Made by a program: the position numbers and the translations under genes | The notes under the pieces: model-generated | The model's database searches: none | Told to the model about the DNA's origin: nothing | What the model saw: only the letters and a program-made list of their open reading frames with translations | Shown: positions 1 through 8,174 of the stretch, piece by piece | How positions within the stretch are numbered: position 1 is the first letter of the stretch | Layout: every line of letters starts with the position of its first letter | From: Larix sibirica | Taxonomy: Eukaryota > Streptophyta > Pinopsida > Pinales > Pinaceae | DNA: 10,552 nt | Reading direction: 5' to 3' | Assembly (NCBI GenBank): GCA_004151065.3 | Contig: NWUY0304786167.1 | Location: 1 to 10,552, forward strand

Positions 1-193
1 ACTTTGCATATTTGTGTATAATGGTTTGGATTCATATGTATGCACATGAATATATATGTTTTTCTTTAAAATTTAAATATTTTATGTATTTTTTAGTCGA
101 CCGGTTTTTTTCCCCGGTTTTTTTCTGGTTCCGGTCTGGTTCAGATTTTTGACCTTGACTAGTTCGGTGACCAATTCGGTTCTGTTAACATTG
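1..193. mobile_element. Right end of a hAT-like non-autonomous element (copy 1, left part outside window)
   Basis: This stretch is related to the right half of the element at 3772-4407. Positions 3-20 are identical to 4255-4272, and the G/T-rich block rich in CCGGTT and GGTTCCGG (97-193) aligns with 4312-4407. It ends in ...GTTAACATTG at 193; read inward on the other strand this is CAATGTTAAC, which fits the hAT terminal pattern YARNG. The bases after it, TTGGGGAT (194-201), would be the 8-bp target duplication, but the partner lies outside the window. No transposase is encoded here. The family assignment is inference from the ends; the relationship between the two copies is directly visible. 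Confidence 0.6.
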
Positions 194-459
194 TTGGGGA
201 TGCCTGGAGATTGTTCCACAGACCTACGGGTCCCAAAAATGAAAAATAATACAAATTCCACTTGGTTTATCATATTCAGATTTATGATTCATATGTAATT
301 TCCACCTTATATCAATGAACTTTGACACAATATGCACGTTTTACTATTTAATTAGTAACTTTAACTTAGTATGTTAGACTTTATAGTGTGTTCCCTGCTT
401 AACAGTGAAAACGATTTGAATTTCATATGTATTATAATTTATAATTATAAAAATATACA

Positions 460-517
<58 letters not shown>
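460..517. repeat. Compound microsatellite (TA)n then (AG)n
   Basis: About 11 TA units (460-482) run directly into 18 AG units (482-517). Open frames called across it on both strands consist only of alternating dipeptides (YI, RE, LS) and are not genes. If the upstream gene reading is right, this repeat lies in an intron. Confidence 0.97.
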
Positions 518-520
<3 letters not shown>

Positions 521-557
521 CAAAGACATACCCAAGTCACCTGTTTGAAAAAGTGGC

Positions 558-581
558 GTTCCCGTCCCCATTCCCGTACCC
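558..581. repeat. C-rich 12-bp imperfect tandem (TTCCCGT motif)
   Basis: GTTCCCGTCCCC (558-569) is followed by ATTCCCGTACCC (570-581), a C-rich island in AT-rich surroundings just after the AG microsatellite. Subterminal motifs of this kind occur near the ends of plant hAT-like elements, but I find no paired inverted end or target duplication here, so the origin is open. Confidence 0.45.
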
Positions 582-942
582 AAGTTTCCTGGCAACTTAG
601 GTTATTAGTCTTTAGTTAGGGGCATTTAATGTTCATATTTGGAGAGTATATTTTAATCATTTCAATGGCCTTCAACCTTTTTAGAGAGATTTTACAGTCC
701 ATTGAGCAGTTGTGAATCGTTAGTGCCAGCATCATGTTGCACGTGCATTTCTAGCCATTATATGTATCGGTCTGGATAGCATACACTTCTAGGTGTCTTT
801 CTTCTTTGATAATGCTCCATAAATAAGCAGGTTTTGGCAGTCAAATTGTTTTGGGGTCTAACTGTAAAGTACTGATCAAGGATTGTAAGCTTGTATTGGG
901 GTTCGTTTTAATACATTTACATACTTGTGTATGGCTTTTCAG
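582..942 (+). other. Probable intron sequence upstream of the exon at 943
   Basis: No convincing exon is seen. The stretch is T-rich and stop-rich in all plus frames and ends in a T-rich tract with TTTTCAG at 936-942, a good 3' splice site. The donor of this intron is not identified and may lie before the window. Confidence 0.4.
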
Positions 943-1447
943 GGTAAAGGAAATGGGCAGAATGATGAGTGCTTCTCACATTCAAGCTCAAATCATGAAA
1001 GCTGGGGAAGATGCTCTTCTTTGGGGGTCAGTGATGAAGAATCATCATTGGAGAACTTTGCACATTGTTCTTTGAATGTGAATGGTGTACAACAGGTACA
1101 GCTTCCTAGTGTTTTAGCTGCAGAGAACAATTTGATTCACGCATGAATGTTGAAATGCTATGAGGATACCAAGCGTTTTAGAAAATTGGCTGTTGATTTA
1201 AGGTTTCTTTTCAGCAGTTCTCTTCTGTCCTATTTTCTCAGTGTTTCATTTTGAAATGATTATGCAGGCTGTTGTATCATCACATCATAAGGCAGAAGTT
1301 GCCAAGGACGAGGAGAAAATTGATAGAGTCAGAGCGTTGACTGCCTTCAAGAAAGGTCCAAAAAGTGAGAAACTGGAAGCTTTGAGTCAGAGAGTAAGAT
1401 TGAGCATCCTAAAAAGGATACGTCATACAAGGAATACTTCTACATGA
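943..1447 (+). CDS. C-terminal exons of an unrecognised plant protein, join(943..1095,1268..1447), partial
   Basis: Two exons encode the last 110 residues of a protein I do not recognise. Exon A (943-1095, 51 codons) follows TTTTCAG and ends at CAACAG before GTACAG. Exon B (1268-1447, 59 codons and TGA) follows ATTATGCAG. Both junctions are phase 0. Exon A starts GKGNGQNDE and is Ser- and acid-rich, with a stretch DEESSLENF. Exon B is highly charged: acidic KDEEKID, then basic ALTAFKKGPKSEKLEAL, then a very basic tail with SILKRIRHTRN that could form an amphipathic helix or a nuclear localisation signal. Codon use is balanced and GC is higher than in the flanks, which supports coding. The composition suggests a nuclear regulatory protein, but that is inference and no domain is assigned. 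The start and earlier exons lie left of the window or are unrecognised. If the intron is retained, the frame from exon A stops at 1144-1146. Confidence 0.68.
1096..1267 (+). other. Phase-0 GT-AG intron between the two final exons
   Basis: This 172-bp intron starts GTACAG and ends ATTATGCAG. It is T-rich in its last 70 bases. Two other possible acceptors lie upstream, after TTTTCAG near 1214 and TCTCAG near 1240; using the 1267 site gives the longest run of coding-like residues. Confidence 0.65.
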
Positions 1448-1900
1448 TTGTTGTATTATTGGGAAGGATGTTGGTCAGCCCTTTCAAATATATTCTCCAA
1501 GGTTTCTATTGTTAATGAAGCGAGAATGAAACTTCATGGTTTCCTCTTGCTTTCTTCTTTATCAATATACTTTAATCTCTTTCAGATGTATATCATAATT
1601 TTCCATTGCCATGTGCATATTGATGAACAAATGCCGACTGCAATTAATCTGTATCATAAAATTGTTACTTGTGTACATGACTTTCTTCATTGAAGATTTT
1701 TTCAGTATGTATAAGGTAGAGAAGATTGTATCCTCAAAAGGCATTTGGAGGGAGAGACTTGCGATCCTGTATTGCTAGTTGTCAGGTTTCTAAGTGGCGA
1801 GTCATATTTGTAATGCTGTAATTGCTAGGTTGTAGATTAGATCATTTTACTGTTGATTCAAACTACATGTGCTTTTCTTTATTTCTAGAACTTCAAATTC
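1448..1900 (+). other. Probable 3' UTR and polyadenylation region
   Basis: This stretch follows the TGA at 1445-1447. It is T-rich with no sustained coding signal, and a TTGTAATGCTGTAATTG stretch near 1809-1825 resembles plant far-upstream poly(A) signals. An intron inside the UTR is possible (CCAAG|GTTTCT near 1502 to CTCTTTCAG near 1585). The exact cleavage site cannot be fixed from sequence. Confidence 0.4.
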
Positions 1901-2353
1901 AGTCATTTATAACTCTATTTCTATCACGAAGGAAACAATCCTCCAGGCAATTAGAACCTTGTGAGTACGATACCTTAAACCTACTTGGTTGAAAATCAAG
2001 TAATTGTGTAGCATATTTTGAAGTATTTTAGCTATCAGGGGCATGTCCCAAAATTATCGCAGAATAACATATGACAAATAAGTAATTAATTTGTTTAAGT
2101 CTAAACCGAGATGCTATAAAGCAAGTGCAACTAAATGCTATACAGATTGAAAAATATTTATATCGTATATTTTTCCTGCTAGGAGGGGTAAATCACATGT
2201 TTATGTCTGGCTCGCTGATTTATGATTGATTATATGTTGTATTTTTATTGTATTAATGATATATAAGTTTTTTTTCTAAACGAAAGATTCGAGTGTCAGC
2301 CCCATAATTTCACTATATGTACTCGTTAAAATCAAGAGGCGAGACAACCGATA
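1901..2353. other. Intergenic, no gene seen
   Basis: AT-rich sequence with stops in all frames. I see no RNA gene, transposon end or long repeat in it. Confidence 0.6.
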
Positions 2354-2495
2354 GAGAGTTCGCTTATGGAGGGCATATATGTCGATAATCTGGCAAATTT
2401 TAATGATCAGTATTAATTGGTATTGAGAGTTCGCTTATGGAGGGCATATATGTCGATAATCTGTCGAATTTTAATGATTAGTATTAATTGGTATT
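2354..2495. repeat. 71-bp tandem duplication
   Basis: Unit A (2354-2424) and unit B (2425-2495) are each 71 bp and begin GAGAGTTCGCTTATGG. I count three mismatches between them, in the CTGGCAAATTTT / CTGTCGAATTTT part and at GATCAG / GATTAG. The high identity points to a recent duplication. Confidence 0.93.
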
Positions 2496-3150
2496 GTTGT
2501 AAGAAATAACATGTCAAATTTAATGATCAGTTTTAACTTTTTATTGGTATTGTTGTAAGAAATAACATGAATCGCCAGATTTTATTGGTTTTCTTGTAAT
2601 GGCGTCAAGATTTTATTGATTTTCTTGCGAGACCAAAATGGTGAACACAATAAACAAAGTTTTGAAAGAGATTCCAAACAGTGCATAGAGGAACGTATTA
2701 GCAATTTAGCAAGAAGTAGTTTCCTTAAAATCCAATAACTTTTTGATAAATTCATTGGGAAATTAATGTATCAAATTTAATAATGACCATGTTCTTTTTG
2801 ATAAATTCATGGGGAAATTAATGTATCAAATTTAATGCCCATGTTTTGGAAGAGATTCCAAATAGTGCATAGAGGAACGTATTACCAATTGAGCAGGAAG
2901 TACTTTCCTTAAAAGTCAATAACTGAGATAAATTCATTGGGAAATTAATGCATCAAATTTAATATCCAGGTTTTATTGGTTTTCTTGTAAGAACAAAATG
3001 CTGGTCAGGTTTTATTGGTTTTCTTGTAAGACCAAAATGGTGAACAACTTGATGGAATCACTGGAATATATATTTAGATTGTGCATAGAAGAAGATATCA
3101 GCAATTGAACGTTTTTGTCTTAAGAAGAAGTTACCTTAAAATATGTGATC
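2487..3150. repeat. Field of interleaved imperfect direct repeats
   Basis: Several motifs recur. A 27-mer beginning ATTGGTATTGTTG is at 2487 and 2543. TTTTATTGGTTTTCTTG is at about 2580, 2971 and 3010, with a diverged form at about 2611. A block starting GAGATTCCAAAYAGTGC is at 2668 and 2852 (period 184), with a degraded relative near 3070. A 42-mer starting TTTTTGATAAATTCAT is at 2740 and 2795, with a third partial copy near 2927. The copies are 80-98% alike by eye. The pattern looks like repeated slippage or unequal exchange over a larger unit rather than one clean satellite. No coding frame runs through it. Confidence 0.8.
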
Positions 3151-3389
3151 TTAAAAGATATTGTGATTATAAGTGAAGATATTTCTAATATCTGTCCAAA
3201 CTCAATGCAATCACCTTCGAACATAGTTACTTGTCACATAAGCTTCTTGGAAGCTGAACTTTCTCATCATAGGAATGGTTTCCCACAAGAAAAATTGCCT
3301 GCCACCATATAATATACAAGCATACCAAAGGAAGAAAATGCTATTATATAATATACAAGTATAAAAAGAAAAATGTCAATTCATCATAT

Positions 3390-3740
3390 ATGCCAAGTTT
3401 GATGATAAACCCTAGGCATGTGACCCCATTGGTAGCTCCCCTACACCTACCCTAGGCATGTGCCAAATGGTAGTCCCCTAGGTATTGACTACTACCTAGG
3501 CATAAGTTAGAGACAATAACTTGCATGTTTATTAGTTTTTGTAAGAGACGACAATAACTTGCATGGTTATTAGTTATTGTAAGAGGATGTAATTTGATAT
3601 GCCAAGTTTGATAATAAACCGAGGGCATGGGCATGTGACCCAAATGGTAGCTCCCCTAGGTATCAACCACTACACCTAAGCATGAGTTGCAGATAATAAC
3701 TTGGCAATAACTTGCATGGTTATTAGTTAGTACAAGAGGG
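3390..3740. repeat. Direct repeats with CCTAGG and AATAAC...GTTATT motifs
   Basis: A block starting TGCCAAGTTTGATRATAAAC occurs at 3391 and 3600, so the outer period is 209 bp. Inside it, CCCTAGGCATGTG recurs at 3410 and 3450, and a 38-bp unit starting GACAATAACTTGCATG recurs at 3512 and 3550 and again from 3704. The unit holds the short inverted repeat AATAAC/GTTATT, and CCTAGG is palindromic, so single strands could form small hairpins. It borders the left target duplication of the hAT-like element. Confidence 0.8.
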
Positions 3741-3763
3741 GATATATTTTGAGATGGTTATTG

Positions 3764-3771
3764 GTGGTTTT
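3764..3771. repeat. Left target-site duplication, GTGGTTTT
   Basis: This 8-bp sequence abuts the element start at 3772. It matches GTTGTTTT at 4408-4415 in 7 of 8 positions. Eight base pairs is the duplication length of hAT transposons. Confidence 0.6.
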
Positions 3772-4407
3772 CAATGTTAATGGAACCCAACTGGTTTTGA
3801 CAAAACTAATCAGTTGGATCAGTTTACAACATTTTCTAGGTCAAATCAAGCATTAAAACCACTTTTGGTTGGTTCCTTACAAAACCGGTCGGTTCCATAC
3901 AATAACGTTTGGAGGCCAAAAACAACGATTTGCAATTTTTTTTATTAAAATAAAAGAAGGGACCTTGTGTGGCATGTTAATTTAACCCACATCCCCTTCT
4001 AACCTTATAATAGGAGGTTCCCACCCTCCATGTCAATCACATCTCATTTGGAATTTGTTCTTTCTTATTTTGCTTGTGCGACTGTGTATGGTCTTAGAGT
4101 ATAGGCTGTTGAAGAGCTAAAGTATGATTAGACTATTGTCATATCGTTATATTTTGACTTTAGAGGCCATTTATAGCCTTTTTGTTGATGTACGTTTCTT
4201 CAGATATGTATTTGCACTCTGTGCTATTTTGGTTTTATACACCCTTGTTATATATTTGCATATTTGTGTATAACAATTTGAATTCACACACACACACACA
4301 CACATATATCCTCAACCGATTTGTGTCTCGGTTTTTGTCCGGTTTTGGTTTGGTTCCGGTTCCTAGGGTCGAGCGGTTCGACGATTGATTCGGTTCTGAT
4401 AACATAG
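3772..4407. mobile_element. hAT-like non-autonomous element (636 bp, MITE-like)
   Basis: The left end reads CAATGTTAATGGAACCCAA and the right end, read inward on the other strand, CTATGTTATCAGAACCGAA, an imperfect inverted repeat of about 19 bp. The left end fits the hAT terminal pattern YARNG. An 8-bp near-identical duplication flanks it (GTGGTTTT / GTTGTTTT). Both subterminal regions carry ACCGGT/CGGTT motifs, as hAT elements often do for transposase binding. No transposase frame is present, so the element would need a partner in trans. The right 150 bp match the element cut off at window position 1; that copy's CAATGTTAAC end is even closer to this left end (20 of 24 positions) than this element's own right end. 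A (CA)10 run has grown inside it. Confidence 0.68.
4285..4304. repeat. (CA)10 microsatellite
   Basis: Ten CA units lie within the right half of the hAT-like element. The related element at position 1 has no CA run in the corresponding place, so the repeat expanded after the two copies separated. Confidence 0.95.
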
Positions 4408-4415
4408 GTTGTTTT
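4408..4415. repeat. Right target-site duplication, GTTGTTTT
   Basis: Partner of 3764-3771 with one mismatch, placed directly after the element end at 4407. Confidence 0.6.
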
Positions 4416-4448
4416 AATAGTGGATATACTTTAATATGTATCAATAAC

Positions 4449-4567
4449 AATATAATTATTATTTAGTATAATCCAATGATCATATACTCTAATGAAATAT
4501 TGTACCCTTAATATAATTATTATTTAGTATAATCTATGGATCATATAATCTAATGAAATATTACACC
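4449..4567. repeat. 61-bp imperfect tandem duplication
   Basis: AATATAATTATTATTTAG begins at 4449 and again at 4510. The rest of each unit (ATCATATA...TCTAATGAAATATT) also matches, with a handful of substitutions. It lies just right of the hAT-like element. Confidence 0.88.
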
Positions 4568-5481
4568 ATTTGTAAAGAGATGTAATAAATATAAACATTT
4601 CACCAAGTAATACGAAATATAAACATGCTTTTTAAAATATATTCTTTTGTCAAAGACTTCTATATATATTCTTTTTTCTTTTAAATTTGAAGAATTCTAC
4701 TATTCTTCCCCTAACCCTAAGGACAAACTCTATACACTTAGTTTCATAACTTTTTTGATACAAGTAATAGGACTTTTATTCTTGTTCCCCACGAATTTAA
4801 TCTGTGTTTGTTAGAGTTAGGAAATATTCCAGCACTATTTTTGTTCTCCCATTTCCATCTTATTTCACACTTGTAGTTCTTGATTTCCATGTTTTGTGTT
4901 CATGCTTGAAGGAAAGTTTTAGGTTGTTATCAAAACAAGTCAGCCAATTAATTGGGTATTTATGAAGAAAGTTAAGCCAAGCCAGTTAATTTTAGTTGAT
5001 TTGATAAGAATTTGTTGACCATTGACTTGTTTGGTTATGGTTTTCAGGGTCATCCATGTTTAGGTTGAAATTCAATAGAGGTCCAAGTTTGGCCTGTTGA
5101 TTAATTATTTTCGTCTAAAAGTTTATGAATAATAATTGTTTTAGATTTTTATAAAAACATAAAAAATAAATGCAAAAGTACTTGATAGGATTAAATGAAG
5201 AATGAATGTTATTATTCAGGGACCTTGGCACTAAAGGAAGATTTATGTAATTAATGAATAAACTCTCATTAGTGAATATTAATGTGGAAACATAAACACT
5301 AATGTTTTAAAATACATTTTTTAACCCATTTCAATGTTTTATTTTTTTTCAAGGGATTTCAGTTCCACAATAATATATCACATGTAATTAGTCCATTTAT
5401 ATTTCATAGAATTTAGTGTATAAAAATATGGGTTACTTCACAAATAATGCCTTAGTTATATGTTTACTACTAAATTGAGGA
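4568..5481. other. Intergenic, no gene seen
   Basis: Strongly AT-rich, with stops throughout. I find no transposon ends, RNA genes or conserved motifs here. Confidence 0.6.
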
Positions 5482-5628
5482 ATGCAAGAAAAATGGTCGA
5501 AGGTTGAGAAGATAATCAAGAATCAAATGGAACTTTTAGAAGAAAATAACAACACAATTGCACAAGGAAAAGATGGGGCAAGTATTTTAGATCTATTTGA
5601 AATGGCCTACCAAGAAGAATTTGTATGA
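5482..5628 (+). other. 48-codon open frame of unknown status, possible exon relic
   Basis: ATG at 5482 to TGA at 5626-5628 gives 48 residues with protein-like composition: it starts MQEKWSKVEKI, continues QMELLEENN, and ends ILDLFEMAYQEEF, which would suit an amphipathic helical segment. The A/G-rich coding-strand bias differs from the T-rich flanks. The sequence after EEF reads GTATGA, a possible splice donor, and TACTACTAAATTGAG precedes the ATG, so it could also be an internal exon. I recognise no family and see no partner exon, so it may be chance or a gene fragment carried by a transposon. Confidence 0.25.
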
Positions 5629-5736
5629 AAGTGAAGGAAGTGATATGCATTTGGTTGATCCTCCTTTACTGATGGTAGGTTGATCTTGTTTTGTTGGCAT
5701 GAATGAGGGACCATACATTTGGTTCATTTTTATGTA

Positions 5737-6248
5737 GGTATTGTTGGATTCTATCTATTGAATATCATGTCTACTTATTTCTTACCCTGCTTAGCTTTGT
5801 TGTTTTCATTCCGGAGTTTTTTGTCCAATAGCATATGAATTTTCATCTCAAGTGAGGGTACCATGCCACTTAGTAGAAAAGTAAAATGTGAGAGAAAATG
5901 TATAAAGACCATTTGGAAATCCAATTCTAACAAAGATTCTTTAACGAACACTATTATTGATGAACAATATATTGTTTTGCTAATGATTATAGATCAATTG
6001 GTATTGTTGAGGAGTTAAACTTTTGATCCATGTTGGTGTGGGCATTGTTGTATACCATCTACTAGCTGTTGTTTGCAAGTATAGATTGAAGTGTCTTCTT
6101 ATGCCCTATATTGTGGTTGTCATGAGGGGATTGTTAGTTTAATAGTATATGAATATATCTCAAATTAGGATACCATGCCATTTGATAGAAAATTAAACAT
6201 GGGTAATAAGAAAATGTATCAAGATTATTTTAGGGAGCCAATTTTATT
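5737..6248. repeat. Diverged direct repeat, two units of about 205 bp
   Basis: Unit A (about 5737-5941) and unit B (about 6041-6248) share GGYATTGTTG at the start, AATAGYATATGAAT, then a GGRTACCATGCCAYTT block, AGAAAATGTAT, and CCAATTYTA at the end. Identity is clearly lower than in the other repeats here (roughly 65-75% by eye) and small gaps are needed, so the duplication is old. Confidence 0.6.
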
Positions 6249-7009
6249 AAGATACTTATGCTATACTCTATTAAGATGTTTATGTTGTTTTTGGAGTGTG
6301 TATAATTTATACTTTGTACTTTCCATATATATATCCACATATATCCCTATATGGAATTTGTGTTGTGTAGCAGACATGCACAAGCCATGTACCCTCTTGG
6401 TATAGAGTTTTCATCATGCATTAGCTATACCAATCCTTTGGCAAGGATGATCACAACGACTCCTACACATTAATATAGTGAACTCAAGTGCCAAAGTATT
6501 CCCTTGGGTGTCCCTCCCATTAGTTGAACAAACCACTAGAAGTTCCTAACCTAACTTTAGGTCCTTACTTCACTACACTCCACTCATTAGTTATTCCATG
6601 GTCTTGCCTTGGACTCATCGATTCCCATTTTGGGTTACTTTGGTATTGTTTCTCCCTTGCACCAAAATATCACCCAAGTTTTCTAGAATGCCACTTTTTG
6701 GAACACATGCAACCCCCATTTCTTGGGCTCTTTTTATTTATGAATCAAACTTGGTTAACTTTGATTCTCTTGGTCTCTTTTTGAGGCTTGTGCATTGGGA
6801 GCGGCTTTGTTCTTACTCCATTTGTTGCTTACTTTTACACTTTGTGTTTATTATCCCTAGATACAAAAAGACTTGTTTTACCATTGATGTGTATGGTTGG
6901 TTCCATTTTCCTTATGGTTCTGGAGCAACACTCACAATATGAATGCTCAAGGATGATTGCATACCCATGAATTTATCACATTGGCATTGTGCACTTACAG
7001 ATAGATGTG
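6249..7009. other. No gene supported; possible old LTR body
   Basis: Pyrimidine-rich plus strand between about 6480 and 6950. Overlapping frames of 86 and 114 codons exist but are rich in F, L, S and W, as expected from T/C-rich DNA, and match no family I know. The sequence leads into a TATA box at 7010, which would suit the U3 part of a decayed LTR. Confidence 0.35.
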
Positions 7010-7019
7010 TATAAATAGG
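7010..7019 (+). promoter_or_regulatory. TATA-box candidate (TATAAATAGG), possibly of an LTR
   Basis: TATAAATAGG matches the plant TATA consensus well and is followed by a C/T-rich stretch without any downstream gene on this strand. This arrangement is common at the U3/R boundary of plant LTR retrotransposons. No primer-binding site complementary to tRNA-Met, no TG...CA boundary pair and no target duplication were found, so the LTR reading is inference. Confidence 0.35.
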
Positions 7020-7346
7020 ATGCTCCTCATTTGTTCTCTTTGATCAAGCTCACTAAATTGTTATTAGCTCTCTTTGTAGATTAGTGTATTGTATCTCACA
7101 TTTTCTTGGATTTCCATTAATTCTTTGTTTCGTTCATCCTCCTTAGTCAACAAAGTCCTACCTTTGCTATCCACACCCTTTAGTTATTGGTTTGGGTCTT
7201 CTCTTATGCTTTTGGTTGCAAATTGTGCCTTGTGTTGGTTTGGAGCCTCCCTCTTCCCATAATTTGATTGGTTTCTTCAACAATCATCTTGTGATGTAGG
7301 AGGATTCCTTTAGTTGAGGGAAAACATGCATGATCTCTTTTTTGTC
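7020..7346. other. No gene seen between TATA candidate and LINE 3' end
   Basis: T-rich sequence without a sustained frame. The last bases before 7347 read TCTCTTTTTTGTC. On the minus strand this is GACAAAAAAGAGA, which could be the degraded A-rich tail of the LINE. Confidence 0.5.
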
Positions 7347-7696
7347 ATTAATTGAGCAAAAAACACTCAAAGTAGAAGACAGATGGGGAGACTATGTCTC
7401 AACCCTTTATACGCTATTGTGAACAAGGAACGAACTCTACTATGCATAAAAGAAAATGACTGTTTTACTCTATAGTATATGAGTGAGATATATCTCAACC
7501 TGTCATCAAATTGAAAAAGAAAAAAAGAGTAATATGGGGAAACTCATTCTTAAACCTTAAAGGAGAGATTAAACTCATCCCATCATATTACATATTTTCA
7601 AAGCCTTCATTCAGACTGTAGTTCAACATTATGTTACCTTTAATAGAAGTCCTTGGTTGTAATTTGACCATACTGACCCATATGTTTTATCTTAAT
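7347..7696 (-). other. LINE copy 1 3' UTR
   Basis: This stretch follows the ORF2 stop codon shared by both LINE copies. It aligns without net gaps to 9941-10290 (constant offset 2594), with about 90% identity over the first 155 bp compared by eye. Both copies diverge abruptly beyond ATTAATTGAG, marking the 3' end of the family. Confidence 0.8.
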
Positions 7697-8100
7697 CTAC
7701 CCCTCCTTGAGAGAGCAAGATGCCTTGGCTAGAGTGCCTACTCTTTGGTTGTGGTATCTAGAAATGTGCTCGCATGTAAACGATGAGACTTGATGTTTTA
7801 GCTGTAGTCCGTGGTGAAGTAATCGTGATAACTTTAAATTTGTGTAGTTTATCGTTTCATTTATCCAATTTACCATCAACTGTGAGTCTGAAAAGATATG
7901 GATTGTAGTTAAATTGTTTTCCAGTGCCAAAGTAAGGGCCATTATCATGCCAAGAAGCTCTACAAAATTATTGGAGTTGTGACTTGATCATCCATTGAAT
8001 GTTGGCCATTGTCCAGTGTATCAAATATATCCTCCCGCTCCTCTATCTCCCAGATTCCACGAGAGGCGCCATCACAAAAGCCGTGGATCGTTGTGATTGA
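7697..8100 (-). pseudogene. LINE ORF2 RNase H domain, copy 1 (frameshifted)
   Basis: In a plant LINE this domain removes the RNA strand after cDNA synthesis. The first catalytic Asp is in FCDGASRG (GAT at 8071-8073). After a frameshift come SNNFVELLGMIMALTLALE, with the catalytic Glu at 7958-7960, and IHIFSDSQLMVNWIN, with the second Asp at 7886-7888. The C-terminal HISRYHNQ motif normally leads to an Asp before TLAKA; here that codon is GGC (Gly, 7736-7738), so the fourth metal-binding residue is lost. The glycine-rich strand expected after DGASRG is also degraded. The stop is TAG at 7697-7699. The domain assignment rests on these motifs in correct order. Confidence 0.85.
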
Positions 8101-8174
8101 ATATATGTTTGTTATTTGACCACTAAACCTTTTTGGGTGCAGAGAGATTATCCCTGATTAGTGAATATTTGAAT

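Noticed and set aside
82-273. 63-codon minus-strand frame at the left end
   Set aside because: It lies in the subterminal repeats of the hAT-like element; the residues follow from CCGGTT-type repeats.
371-619. Open frames on both strands across the TA/AG microsatellite
   Set aside because: Their lengths come from alternating dipeptides encoded by the microsatellite; there is no domain and no splice or codon support.
1448-1744. Frames of 81 and 60 codons after the gene stop
   Set aside because: Hydrophobic, T-rich chance frames in the probable 3' UTR, overlapping each other on opposite strands.
3452-3643. 63-codon minus-strand frame in the CCTAGG repeat field
   Set aside because: It is made of the direct repeats themselves and has no protein-like pattern.
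2354-3740. Repeat fields considered as a CRISPR-like array
   Set aside because: Units and spacers vary in length, repeats are imperfect and of several types, no cas genes exist and the DNA is plant nuclear.
4182-4450. Opposite-strand frames of 68 and 71 codons
   Set aside because: They read through the CA microsatellite and subterminal motifs of the hAT-like element; no transposase motif is present.
4708-4720. Telomere-like CCCTAACCCTAA
   Set aside because: Only two units; not enough for an interstitial telomere repeat.
6524-6970. Three overlapping plus-strand frames (86, 114 and 60 codons), membrane-protein-like
   Set aside because: Hydrophobicity follows from T/C-rich DNA; the frames overlap one another and match no family, and no splice or start context supports one of them.
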